Positions 55,818-63,868 of a DNA stretch of 64,000 nucleotides are shown one piece after another. A program made the position numbers and the translations under genes. The notes below the pieces were generated by a model that ran no database searches, was not told the DNA's origin, and saw only the letters and a list, made by a program, of their open reading frames with translations. The stretch spans positions 16,233 through 80,232 of the forward strand of contig JADCFQ010000009.1 of the NCBI GenBank assembly GCA_020249435.1. Direction: 5' to 3'. Origin of the DNA: Roseomonas sp. (GTDB taxonomy: Bacteria > Pseudomonadota > Alphaproteobacteria > Acetobacterales > Acetobacteraceae). How positions within the stretch are numbered: position 1 is the stretch's first letter; each line of letters starts with the position of its first letter.

Positions 55818-57524
55818 TCAGCGGCGCCAGGCGGAAGTGAAGCGGGCAAACACCCTGCCTGCAACAATCTCCGAGAGCTTTGCGGTCAGCGATATCGCCA
55901 GAATGACGCAAGCCATCGCCGCTGCGGCGCTCGCTTGACCGGCTTCATCCATATGCACAACAGCGACTGAGGCAGGCTTGGTATCAGGGCCATAGAGGAA
56001 GATCACTGCGCTTACGGTCGTCATGGCGCTGACGAAAAGGAAGACAAGTATTTCAAAAATGGCAGGCAGGCAGATGGGCAAGGTCACGCGGCCAAAGGTG
56101 CGCCAGATCGGCACGTGAAGGCTGGCGCTGGCGGCTTCGAATTCTGGATCAAGCTGCCGGATTGCCGTCACCGCCGTCAAATGCCCCACCGTATAAAAAT
56201 GCACGATGGAATTGAGCACAAGGATCGCAAGCGTCCCATAAATGATCCCAAGCGGATTGGCCGGGTGATTGAAGAAAATGATATAGGCAAGGCCAAGCAC
56301 CAGCCCCGGTACTGCGAGGGGCACGGTGGTGAGGAACCGCAGCGGCCCAGCCAGTAAGCTGCGCGCGGGACCGCGTTCCAGGCTATAGGCAATCACGAAA
56401 ATCAGCGCAGCGCCGATAAAGGCTGTGATCAGGCTGAGCTTCACAGAAAGCCAAACAGATTGCCAACCAGCCGTATCAAAACGCGTGAAGTCATAATTAT
56501 CCAGCGTGAGTGACAGGTTATAAGGCCAAAACCGGATGAAGGACCCCCAGACCGAGACAGCAACAATCACCAGCAGGGCGCAGGCCACAAGCAGGCAGAT
56601 CAGCAAGGCCGGAATGTCGCGCCCGCGGCGTGGCTTTGGGCGATAGGCGACGGCACGACCAGACATGGTGGCGCTTCTTTTGCCATGCGCCCAGCGATCC
56701 AGCAGAAAGGCAAGAATGGCAGGCATCAACAGCACCAAGCCAACCACGGCACCCATATTGAGATCCTGCCGCCCCACCACCTGCTTATAGACATCAGTCG
56801 CAAGCACATTGAACTGCCCGCCGATCACTTTCGGAATGCCGAAATCCGTCACCACGAGCGTGAAAACCACAACGCTCGCCGAAACCAGGCCATACATGGC
56901 GCCTGGCAGTGTCACGGTCATGAAGATGCGAAACCGGGAGGCCTTCAGCGCCTCGGCCGCTTCATATAAACGACCATCGGCGGTGGAGAGCGCGACAGAG
57001 AGAATGATCGCCGCCGCAGGGAAGCAATAGAAAACCTGCGCGCCGATAATGCCCCAGGGCCCGTAAATACTGCCGCCGCCCATCAATCCGCGCAGCATGC
57101 CCTGATTGCCAAACAGATAGATCAGCGACAAGGCAGGCAGCAGCGATGGCGCCAGGATCGGCAGCAGCATGATGGCGCGGAAGATCCATTTGCCGGGCAT
57201 GCAGCTTCGCGTCAGACCATAGGCATAAGCAAAGGCGAGCGGGATCACCACGCATGTCGTGATCACGGCAGTCCAAATCGAATTCCAGGCTGACTGCACC
57301 AGGCTTGGCGTGGTGACATAGATCGCGAAATTGCGCAGCCCGACAAAGCTGCCCTGCTGGTCTTCAAAAGCGCGCAACAAAAGGCTCGTTAGGGGAAACG
57401 CCAGAGCCAAAAGTAGAAATACGAAGCCAATGCCCTGAATGATGCGCAACAAGGTCTCATCCGGCGATGTCTTGGGCCGGATGATCGGCAGCGCCTGCAA
57501 GACGGGTCTAGTAGTGCGATTCAT
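55818..57524 (-). CDS. 2-aminoethylphosphonate ABC transporter permease (fused, two-domain)
   Basis: A 568-aa permease made of two fused BPD_transp_1 modules with about 12 membrane helices in total: module one about 30-290 (EAAEALKASRFRIFMTVTLPG loop), module two about 310-560 (EFEAASASLHVPIWRTFGRVTLP loop). Fusion and neighbours match the putative AEP permease family (PhnV/PhnU-like). ATG 57524 (MNRTTRPV) is preferred with GGGAAAGG upstream over GTG 57563. Converges on phnE; separated by 102 bp with a hairpin from the ATPase gene. Confidence 0.9.
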   Translation of the reverse strand: MNRTTRPVLQALPIIRPKTSPDETLLRIIQGIGFVFLLLALAFPLTSLLLRAFEDQQGSFVGLRNFAIYVTTPSLVQSAWNSIWTAVITTCVVIPLAFAYAYGLTRSCMPGKWIFRAIMLLPILAPSLLPALSLIYLFGNQGMLRGLMGGGSIYGPWGIIGAQVFYCFPAAAIILSVALSTADGRLYEAAEALKASRFRIFMTVTLPGAMYGLVSASVVVFTLVVTDFGIPKVIGGQFNVLATDVYKQVVGRQDLNMGAVVGLVLLMPAILAFLLDRWAHGKRSATMSGRAVAYRPKPRRGRDIPALLICLLVACALLVIVAVSVWGSFIRFWPYNLSLTLDNYDFTRFDTAGWQSVWLSVKLSLITAFIGAALIFVIAYSLERGPARSLLAGPLRFLTTVPLAVPGLVLGLAYIIFFNHPANPLGIIYGTLAILVLNSIVHFYTVGHLTAVTAIRQLDPEFEAASASLHVPIWRTFGRVTLPICLPAIFEILVFLFVSAMTTVSAVIFLYGPDTKPASVAVVHMDEAGQASAAAAMACVILAISLTAKLSEIVAGRVFARFTSAWRR

Positions 57525-57590
57525 GCTAACCTTTCCCAATCCAAGACAGCCCCCGCGCACCACTAGCCCTATATTTGTTGGGCCGATTCA

Positions 57591-57617
57591 CGCTGCTGTC
57601 GGTAAACGACAGCAGCG
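57591..57617 (-). promoter_or_regulatory. Intercistronic hairpin between AEP ATPase and permease genes
   Basis: Perfect 11-bp stem CGCTGCTGTCG / CGACAGCAGCG with a 5-nt loop, located 9 bp after the ATPase stop and about 66 bp before the permease ATG. No T run follows on the minus strand, so it may modulate expression or stabilise the upstream mRNA segment rather than fully terminate. Confidence 0.6.
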
Positions 57618-57626
57618 ACCGGACCA

Positions 57627-58754
57627 CTAGCCATGCGTGCGGAAAATCAAAAGCCGATCAGGGCGAAACCGCGCAAGCAGTTGAGTACCAGGGATGGCCT
57701 TTAGTTCCGTCACCCGCACCGGCGGCACATCGGCTTCGAAGCGGAGCCCATGCGCTTCAAGCGCAATGCGGCAGATCGGCCCCAGAAACTCAATGCCCGT
57801 GACCTTGGAAGGAAAACCGCCTGCAAAATGCTGGCCCATTGCTTGCAGCTCAACATCCTCAGGCCGGATGAAAACCTCAACTTCCTCGCCATAGAGCAAG
57901 TTACGGGCGGCATCCGCCGGAATGACCAGATCCTTGAAGGCGATATGCCCGACGGGCGTGTGAACCTTCGCGGTGAAATGCGCCGAGCGTCCGACAAAGC
58001 CCGCGACAAAAGGTGAAGCGGGCTGCGCATAGACTTCTTCCGGCGTCCCCACCTGCTCAATGCGCCCCTGGGACATCACGACAATGCGATCGGAAACGCT
58101 CAGCGCCTCTTCCTGGTCATGCGTGACCAGGATGGTCGTCACGCCGAGCCTCTGTTGCAGGGAACGGATTTCCTGCCGCAGATGCAGCCGAACAATGGCA
58201 TCAAGCGCGGATAGCGGTTCATCAAGCAGAAGCAGCCCGGGCTCAGCAGCCAGGGCGCGCGCAAGTGCCACGCGCTGCTGCTGACCGCCCGAAAGCTGCG
58301 CCGGGTATTTGGCGATTTGATCCGAAAGCCCGACCAGATGCAGTAATTCAGCGACACGCTGCTGCCTGCGGGCCTTGGGCCAGGCCGCGCCACGCAGCCC
58401 ATAGCCGACATTCTCGGCAATGCTGAGATTTGGAAAAAGCGCGTAGGATTGGAAGACAATACCAAAATCACGCTCTGCTGGCGGCAGCGCCGTGATATCG
58501 CGTCCCGCCTGGATGATGCGCCCCACGGTCGGCGGATCAAGCCCGGCAATGGCGCGGAGCAAGGTGGTCTTGCCGCAACCCGATGGCCCAAGGAAGGAGA
58601 CCAATTCGCCCGCTGGAATATTCAGGCTTACGCGCTCGAGCGCAACGAAATTGCCGAATTGCTTGCCAACATCCTTGATGACCAGAAAGGGATCACCGAT
58701 GCCGGAATACTGCCCGGCATCGGCGCCCAAACCATCATCAAGGGCTGCACCCAT
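57627..58754 (-). CDS. 2-aminoethylphosphonate ABC transporter ATP-binding protein
   Basis: A 375-aa importer ATPase. Walker A LGPSGCGKTT, signature LSGGQQQRVALARALA, Walker B LLLLDEPLSALD, TILVTHDQEEAL switch, and a C-terminal TOBE-like region ending in FRPDRLLIFRTHG. ATG 58754 (MGAALDD) or an in-frame start at 58799 overlapping the binding-protein gene are both possible. Length and context match the AEP transporter ATPase family (PhnT-like). Confidence 0.9.
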   Translation of the reverse strand: MGAALDDGLGADAGQYSGIGDPFLVIKDVGKQFGNFVALERVSLNIPAGELVSFLGPSGCGKTTLLRAIAGLDPPTVGRIIQAGRDITALPPAERDFGIVFQSYALFPNLSIAENVGYGLRGAAWPKARRQQRVAELLHLVGLSDQIAKYPAQLSGGQQQRVALARALAAEPGLLLLDEPLSALDAIVRLHLRQEIRSLQQRLGVTTILVTHDQEEALSVSDRIVVMSQGRIEQVGTPEEVYAQPASPFVAGFVGRSAHFTAKVHTPVGHIAFKDLVIPADAARNLLYGEEVEVFIRPEDVELQAMGQHFAGGFPSKVTGIEFLGPICRIALEAHGLRFEADVPPVRVTELKAIPGTQLLARFRPDRLLIFRTHG

Positions 58755-58759
58755 CAGCT

Positions 58760-59773
58760 TCAGCGCGGCGCAGACTTGCCGTCGTAACGGCGCTGCCATT
58801 CCGCGAGTAGCCTTTCACGCGCAGCGGCGATTTCAGCGAAATTCGCGTTCACAAGGCGCTGCGCGAACTCCGTCGGATAGCCACGCACCGTCGGTTCAAC
58901 ACCAGGCAGCGCGAGCATGGCATAGAAGCGGCCATAGAGCTCAGCAGCCGTGCGGGAGACAGTGAAATCCGCAAGCCGCTTGGCAGCTTCCAGATTACGC
59001 GTGCCGCGCATGATGGCCGTGGCTTCAAGGTCAAAACCAACACCATCGGTCGGTACGATGATATCAATCGGCGCGCCCTGGTTCTTCAAGGTGACAGAGC
59101 GCATATCAAAGGAAAGGCCAACACCGAATTCGCCGCGTGCGGCATTGTTGCAGGGCGCACTGCCGGAATGGGTATATTGTTGGATATTTTCATGCAGGCG
59201 GTTCATGAAATCCCACGCGCCTTGCTCACCCATATTGGCAATCCAGCCAGAGATGGTCAGGAAGCCGGTGCCAGAGGAATTCGGGTTCGGCATGACGATC
59301 TGGCCACGGAAGCGCGGGTCCAGCAGGTCCTGCCAGGTGGTCGGGCGCGGCAGATTGCGCTGCTGCGCCACCACCGTATTGAAGCAGATGGCAGAAACAA
59401 AAGCATCCATGCCGGTCCAGGTCATGGGGCTGCGTGCGCTCCGCATATTGGGGCGCAGCGCCTCGGCACCCCGCGGGGTATAGGGTTCCAGCATATCCTG
59501 CGCTTCCATCTGCAGCAGGGAGAAGACGGAAAGCCCCCACACCATATCCGCGCGCGGATTGGCTTTTTCGGCGATCAGGCGGGCGGTGATCACGCCGGTT
59601 GAATCGCGCACCCAGGCGATTTCGATATCGCGCAGCGCGGCCTCTGCCGCTTGTTTGAAGGGTGCCAGCTGCTCATTTTCAAGCGCTGTATAAACGGTCA
59701 GGCGTGTGCGCTGCTGCGCCTCGGCCATGGGCGCCAAGCCAAGAAAGACGAGCGCAAAAAGGATGAATCGCAT
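58760..59773 (-). CDS. 2-aminoethylphosphonate ABC transporter substrate-binding protein
   Basis: A 337-aa periplasmic binding protein of the Fe3+/AEP (PhnS-like) family. Signal peptide MRFILFALVFLGLAPMAEA, then LTVYTALENEQLAPFKQ, DMVWGLSVFSLLQME and MPNPNSSGTGFLT. ATG 59773 has GGAGG upstream. A three-repeat Pho box on this strand lies 44-72 bp upstream. First gene of the transporter unit, which follows the catabolic genes phnX and the FAD oxidoreductase. Confidence 0.9.
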   Translation of the reverse strand: MRFILFALVFLGLAPMAEAQQRTRLTVYTALENEQLAPFKQAAEAALRDIEIAWVRDSTGVITARLIAEKANPRADMVWGLSVFSLLQMEAQDMLEPYTPRGAEALRPNMRSARSPMTWTGMDAFVSAICFNTVVAQQRNLPRPTTWQDLLDPRFRGQIVMPNPNSSGTGFLTISGWIANMGEQGAWDFMNRLHENIQQYTHSGSAPCNNAARGEFGVGLSFDMRSVTLKNQGAPIDIIVPTDGVGFDLEATAIMRGTRNLEAAKRLADFTVSRTAAELYGRFYAMLALPGVEPTVRGYPTEFAQRLVNANFAEIAAARERLLAEWQRRYDGKSAPR

Positions 59774-59816
59774 AATGAAGCCTCCGGTAAGGACAGGTTC
59801 GGCTATCTTGCGATCC

Positions 59817-59845
59817 GCGACAGCGTCATGACACTTACATGACAC
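59817..59845 (-). promoter_or_regulatory. Pho box upstream of the AEP binding-protein gene
   Basis: On the minus strand GTGTCAT (59845-59839), GTGTCAT (59834-59828) and CTGTCGC (59823-59817) repeat at exact 11-bp intervals. It occupies the gap between phnX (stop 59853) and the binding-protein ATG (59773), so the transporter unit has its own PhoB-type promoter. Confidence 0.85.
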
Positions 59846-59852
59846 TTCCGTG

Positions 59853-60677
59853 TCAATTCGCTTCCAAAATGCCCGGCTTTTCGCCGGCAGCCAGCCGGGC
59901 TTCGATATGCTCAACCAGCCATGGCAGATCAGCGATGGTGTCAATCACCAAATGGGCGCCAGCGCGTAGCAGCGGTTCACTTGCGTCCTGGCGGAGCGCG
60001 GCGCGCTGATCCGGCGATAGGCTGGCAAGCTCCTCGGCGGAGAGCCCTGGATTATTGCCGGTCAGCGCAGCGCCAACGGCCCAGCAGCCAGCCGCGCGCG
60101 CCTCACCAATGCCAGGCGCGGTATCATCCAGCTTGATCACGCTGCTGGCAGGCCAGATGCCCATCTGCGCCAAGGCTGACCAGATTTGCAGCGGTGCAGG
60201 ACGCCCGGCAGCCAGGTCGCCCGCGCAAATCGTGACTTCCGGCGCAAAGCCTTGCGCAGCAGCAAGCGGCATGAGGCGTCCCATGATCGGGCGCGTATAG
60301 CCGGTGGTGGACCCAATCCGAATGCCACGCGCAGCGCACCAATCAAGCGCGGCGCGCGCGCCCGGAATGAGCGTTGCATGCGATTCAACGGCGGCCACAT
60401 TCATGGGCTCAAAAACCTCAAAAATCGCATCAATCGCCGCATCATCGAAATCCGTGCCATGACGGGCGCGCCAGGCGGCAGCAATGGCAGGCGTGGTGCC
60501 AACCAGGCGAATATGATCCCGCTTCGCCATGCCCATCGAGCCGCGCGCATCGGCGATGGTGATCTCCACGCCGAAATGCGCAAAGGCCTTCACGAAGGCG
60601 CCCATTGGGGCGCGGCTGCCGTGATCCACAACGGTGCCGGCCCAATCGAGAATGATGGCCTTGATTTTCTGTGTCAT
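59853..60677 (-). CDS. phnX: Phosphonoacetaldehyde hydrolase (phosphonatase)
   Basis: A 274-aa HAD-superfamily enzyme cleaving the C-P bond of phosphonoacetaldehyde to acetaldehyde and phosphate. Nucleophile D11 in ILDWAGTVVDHG and Schiff-base lysine K52 in GMAKRDHIRL match the Asp12/Lys53 of the Bacillus enzyme; SSVIKLDDTAPGIGEARAAG is motif III/IV. Overlaps the FAD oxidoreductase stop by 4 nt (ATGG-type overlap at 60674-60677). Complete active site. Confidence 0.95.
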   Translation of the reverse strand: MTQKIKAIILDWAGTVVDHGSRAPMGAFVKAFAHFGVEITIADARGSMGMAKRDHIRLVGTTPAIAAAWRARHGTDFDDAAIDAIFEVFEPMNVAAVESHATLIPGARAALDWCAARGIRIGSTTGYTRPIMGRLMPLAAAQGFAPEVTICAGDLAAGRPAPLQIWSALAQMGIWPASSVIKLDDTAPGIGEARAAGCWAVGAALTGNNPGLSAEELASLSPDQRAALRQDASEPLLRAGAHLVIDTIADLPWLVEHIEARLAAGEKPGILEAN

Positions 60678-61789
60678 GGGTTTGCTTCCATATCGGCCAG
60701 CACTTCCTCGGCAATGCCAAAGCCCGTGCTCGCCCCCGTGCCGGAGGTGACAGAGACAAGCCGCACCCCCGGGATGGGCGTTTCAAAAAAGGCGTCATCA
60801 GGGCCCGAGGGATAAAGCCCGGTCCATCTTTCGGTGATTTTCGGTGCCGGAAGATCAAGCACACGCTGCGCTTCCCGGATGATCAAGGCATCCACCGCTT
60901 CCGGCTGAAATGGATCAGGTGTTGGGCCGTAATGATGACTATCGCCCACCACGAGGGAACCATCAGCGCTTTGCACAACAATCAGATGCACACCGTGGTC
61001 AAGTTCTTCCTTTTGCTCAATCTGAAGACGCTCACGCAGGATTGGCAAGGAAGGGCATTCCGCATAACCGCGATAGCGATGCAGCCCAAGATCACTCATG
61101 ATGGCAGCGGGCAGGCGCCAACCAGGATTGGCCAGGCGCAGCATATGCAGCTTGCAGAGCGTGACCTGACGACGCGCAAAGGCATCCGGGAACAGCGTGG
61201 AAATATCCGGCCCTGGGCACACCACAATGCGCGGGGCGTGGAAGACACCTTCGGTCGAGGTCACCTGGCCCGAGGCAATGCCATGCACGGCGCAACGCCA
61301 AAAAAACCGCACGCCAAGCGTCTGTTCAAGCCAGGTGGCGAGGCGCGGAATGGCCTCTCGGCTTTCAACCCGAAGCTCATGCGGGCTATGAAGCGCGGCC
61401 AGCAGTTCAGCATTGCGGAGTGGTGCTGGAATCTCGGCGCCTTCCAACAAGCGGCAGGCCTCACCCATGGGGCTTGCCAGGAATTCGCGCAGAACGCTGA
61501 CTGCCTCGGGCCGCCGGACCGCCATCAGCAAGCCACGGTGATGGACAGGAATGCCAGCAAGTGGCGCCACCTCAGCCCATAGATCACGGGAACGGCGCGC
61601 GCGTTCCCAGGTTTTATGCGCCGCTTGCCCGGTGACGGTGACAAAGCCGAAATTGCGAATGCTGGCGCCATTTGCCTGCGCGTCGCGGTCAAGCACCGCG
61701 ACCTTCAAGCCGCGCCGTGCAGCATGCAACGCATGGGCGAGGCCAAGAATACCCGCGCCGATCACCACGAGATCAAAAGCCCTATTCAT
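60674..61789 (-). CDS. FAD-dependent oxidoreductase of the phosphonate-associated (TIGR03364-like) family
   Basis: A 371-aa DAO-fold amine oxidase-like flavoprotein. N-terminal dinucleotide fold LVVIGAGILGLAHALHAARRGLKVAVLDRD; C-terminal EDxxGLYPSGPDD-like ERWTGLYPSGPDD and GTGASTGFGIAEEVLA. The family is associated with AEP gene clusters and is thought to oxidise AEP or N-alkyl-AEP to phosphonoacetaldehyde. Coupled to phnX by a 4-nt overlap. No phnW transaminase is present, so this gene likely supplies the aldehyde. ATG 61789 has GGAG 7 nt upstream. Confidence 0.85.
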   Translation of the reverse strand: MNRAFDLVVIGAGILGLAHALHAARRGLKVAVLDRDAQANGASIRNFGFVTVTGQAAHKTWERARRSRDLWAEVAPLAGIPVHHRGLLMAVRRPEAVSVLREFLASPMGEACRLLEGAEIPAPLRNAELLAALHSPHELRVESREAIPRLATWLEQTLGVRFFWRCAVHGIASGQVTSTEGVFHAPRIVVCPGPDISTLFPDAFARRQVTLCKLHMLRLANPGWRLPAAIMSDLGLHRYRGYAECPSLPILRERLQIEQKEELDHGVHLIVVQSADGSLVVGDSHHYGPTPDPFQPEAVDALIIREAQRVLDLPAPKITERWTGLYPSGPDDAFFETPIPGVRLVSVTSGTGASTGFGIAEEVLADMEANP

Positions 61790-61836
61790 GTGATGACTCC
61801 ACGGCTGAGGATGGCTCTATCGAACCTATCTTGCCT

Positions 61837-61885
61837 CAGACGGTGTCTGGCGGAAACCCAGGAAAAGCTATCCAGACTTCCTGGG
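61837..61885. terminator. Two hairpins between the RHH and FAD oxidoreductase genes
   Basis: CAGAC-GGT-GTCTG (61837-61849) and CCCAGGAA ... TTCCTGGG (61857-61864 with 61878-61885). The larger one lies 6 bp downstream of the 61891 stop on the minus strand and may terminate that transcript; they also sit 48-96 bp upstream of the FAD gene start and could be operators. Confidence 0.45.
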
Positions 61886-61890
61886 CCGGA

Positions 61891-62223
61891 TCAGAGGCTG
61901 TCGCCTGATGGAGGCTTTTGCTGGCGTTCTTCCCAATGCAGGAGCAGGATTTGCAGGAAATCCGATTTCTTGTGCCCGGCTTCCTTTGCCGCCTGCTTGA
62001 ATTTCTTGCGGAAGGCTTGGGGGACGGAAAAACTGATCTCTTCCTTCCGGATCCTTTTGGGTTTCCGCGGATTTTTGCTGGTTATGGGTTGCGGCTTGGT
62101 GACTGGCGCCTCCGTCAGAGGTACCGCGGCTACCTTACCGGCGATTTTGCGAGTCCCCCTAGCAGGCGTTACAGGTTTTCTAATTGCCTTGGTAGTTTTT
62201 TTGGGTGAAGCCGGTTTTTTCAA
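61891..62223 (-). CDS. Lysine-rich small protein with C-terminal ribbon-helix-helix-like segment
   Basis: I do not recognise a named family. The 110-aa protein has a strongly basic, Lys/Pro/Ala-rich disordered N-terminus (about 1-60) and a C-terminal 45 residues reading EEISFSVPQAFRKKFKQAA then AGHKKSDFLQILLLHWEE, which has the strand-helix-turn-helix spacing of ribbon-helix-helix DNA binders or parB/CopG-like proteins. It may be a DNA-binding regulator; nothing more can be said. Located between the AEP locus and the phytase-like gene. Confidence 0.6.
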   Translation of the reverse strand: MKKPASPKKTTKAIRKPVTPARGTRKIAGKVAAVPLTEAPVTKPQPITSKNPRKPKRIRKEEISFSVPQAFRKKFKQAAKEAGHKKSDFLQILLLHWEERQQKPPSGDSL

Positions 62224-62321
62224 AAGATGTCTCCTTATCTGCCGGGGAGAGCAAAACGAAGAGACAAGGTGATCAACCGCATTTCACTGAATTTTTTGTG
62301 AAATTTTTGTGACAGGAACAT

Positions 62322-62359
62322 CCGCGTGGCGATGGCTTCGCGAGCCACCTGCCACGCGG
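62322..62359 (-). terminator. Hairpin terminator after the phytase-like gene
   Basis: Nested inverted repeat: outer CCGCGTGGC / GCCACGCGG (62322-62330 with 62351-62359), inner TGGCT / AGCCA. It begins 19 bp after the minus-strand stop. T-rich sequence follows in the minus direction (AAATTTTTGT and TTTTTTGTG on the plus strand are A/T runs at 62292-62310). Confidence 0.65.
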
Positions 62360-62377
62360 GTAGAACCATTTTCTTGA

Positions 62378-63766
62378 TTACCTTGCGCGCAGCAATTCCG
62401 AAACCCGCAGCAGGATGAATTCATTCGCATCAGCCTGGAAGAAGTGACGCCCGGCGCTGAAGGGCAGGTTATTGTCGTTGCCGACGATGATGTGATCACC
62501 ATCTACCGCCGCGACATTCTCAATCGTGAAGAAGGGGAAAGTGAAGCGGTCACGCGGTGCATCGGCCGGCCGGTCACCGCGGAGGCGGGCGCGACCTTCC
62601 GGGTCCCGGATGGCCATCAGGTCAATATGCCCGATCTTGCGAACAAAGCCTTCGGCATCGGGTTGCGCCATATCCACCAGATAAACCCGCTTGAAGCGCG
62701 CCGGCAGCGGGAAGCAGGGTTGCTGCGAGGAAGGGCGCACACCCTGGGCGCAAGCCAGGCCCGGGTCGCCTTCGCCATTGTCGCGTTCAATCACCAGGGC
62801 GCGGGTGGCATCAATGAAATTGAAGTCGCCGATGGCCGTGGCGCCTGCTTCAAGCCGGTAGCGCAGGCTACGCCCGGTCCATTCCATGCGCGGCACGCTA
62901 TATTCAAGTATGCGCAGGAACTGACCTTCGGGCTGATCGGAATTGATCGCGAAAAGGGGCTGTTCCAGCAATGCCCATAGTGTTTGACCATCCGGCGTCA
63001 GCGCCATGCCCTCATAGCCACCGGAACGCCGCACGCGAAAGGGAACCCCAGCCGTGGGGCTTGCCGCAACCTGGAGCGCCGGGTGGTCCGGTGACATCAA
63101 AACCTGGCCATCCAGGCGCGTTTCAATGACGCGCTGGACAATGCCATCGGCGGAAATATGGATCAGGAAGGGGCCAAATTCATCGCCGATCATAAAGCTA
63201 CCATCCGGGAGCGGTTGAATGCTTTCGAGATCGAAATCCGCGCCGGTCAGATAGCGTTGTTCCGTGCCTTCATAAGCGATACGAAAGGCAATACGGCGCA
63301 GCGGATCGCGCAGGAAGGTGGTTTGCAGCAGCGCCACCTGACCTGTTGTCCAGTCCGGCCGGACCTTGTGGAACATCAGCAGCGCATCGGGGCTGTTGCG
63401 ACGATTGCCAAAGCCGTTATCGGTCAAAACCCAGTAATGGCCGGGTTCATTCGCAACTGGCTTGATGCCGGAAAAGCCTTGGACAGGTTGACCAATGAAA
63501 GGGAAGGCAATGCCCGTTTGGCGATTGCCATGCATCGCGCCCGTATCGCCCATGACAGCACCCGGCGTATCCACGCGCAAATTGCCAGGCCCCGCGAATT
63601 TGCCGGAAACAAGTGCATCGCGCGGCGCATCGGCGGGTGGTACCGCCATTGTAAAGGCAGGCAGGATAGCATGACCGGCCAAGCTTGCCTCGAAGCGCTG
63701 ATCCGCCAGCGCAGGGGCGGCAAGACACAGCGCGGATGACAGGAAGAGATGACGAAGCTTCAGCAT
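62378..63766 (-). CDS. Esterase-like activity of phytase family protein (exported)
   Basis: A 462-aa secreted protein of the phytase-esterase-like (PF13449) family. Signal peptide MLKLRHLFLSSALCLAAPALA; family-type blocks are GYEGMALTPDGQTLWALLEQP, DLESIQPLPDGSFMIGDEFGPFLIHIS and ALVIERDNGEGD. Beta-propeller-like calcium binding is typical. ATG 63766 is preferred (GAGAAGGA upstream) over one at 63823. A single CTGTCAT half-site lies 46-52 bp upstream on this strand (63812-63818). Phosphatase activity is not established for the family. Confidence 0.88.
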   Translation of the reverse strand: MLKLRHLFLSSALCLAAPALADQRFEASLAGHAILPAFTMAVPPADAPRDALVSGKFAGPGNLRVDTPGAVMGDTGAMHGNRQTGIAFPFIGQPVQGFSGIKPVANEPGHYWVLTDNGFGNRRNSPDALLMFHKVRPDWTTGQVALLQTTFLRDPLRRIAFRIAYEGTEQRYLTGADFDLESIQPLPDGSFMIGDEFGPFLIHISADGIVQRVIETRLDGQVLMSPDHPALQVAASPTAGVPFRVRRSGGYEGMALTPDGQTLWALLEQPLFAINSDQPEGQFLRILEYSVPRMEWTGRSLRYRLEAGATAIGDFNFIDATRALVIERDNGEGDPGLACAQGVRPSSQQPCFPLPARFKRVYLVDMAQPDAEGFVRKIGHIDLMAIRDPEGRARLRGDRPADAPRDRFTFPFFTIENVAAVDGDHIIVGNDNNLPFSAGRHFFQADANEFILLRVSELLRAR

Positions 63767-63868
63767 GGTGAATCCTTCTCCAAAACGGGAGTGTGCGGGT
63801 AACATCGATTCATGACAGAGCAACGACTTATCGATTACAGCAAGATGAAAGACCAGGGGAGTTTAGCA

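Noticed and set aside
63812..63818. Pho box before the phytase-like gene
   Set aside because: Only one good half-site (CTGTCAT on the minus strand); the 11-bp-spaced neighbours are poor, so it is not listed as a box.
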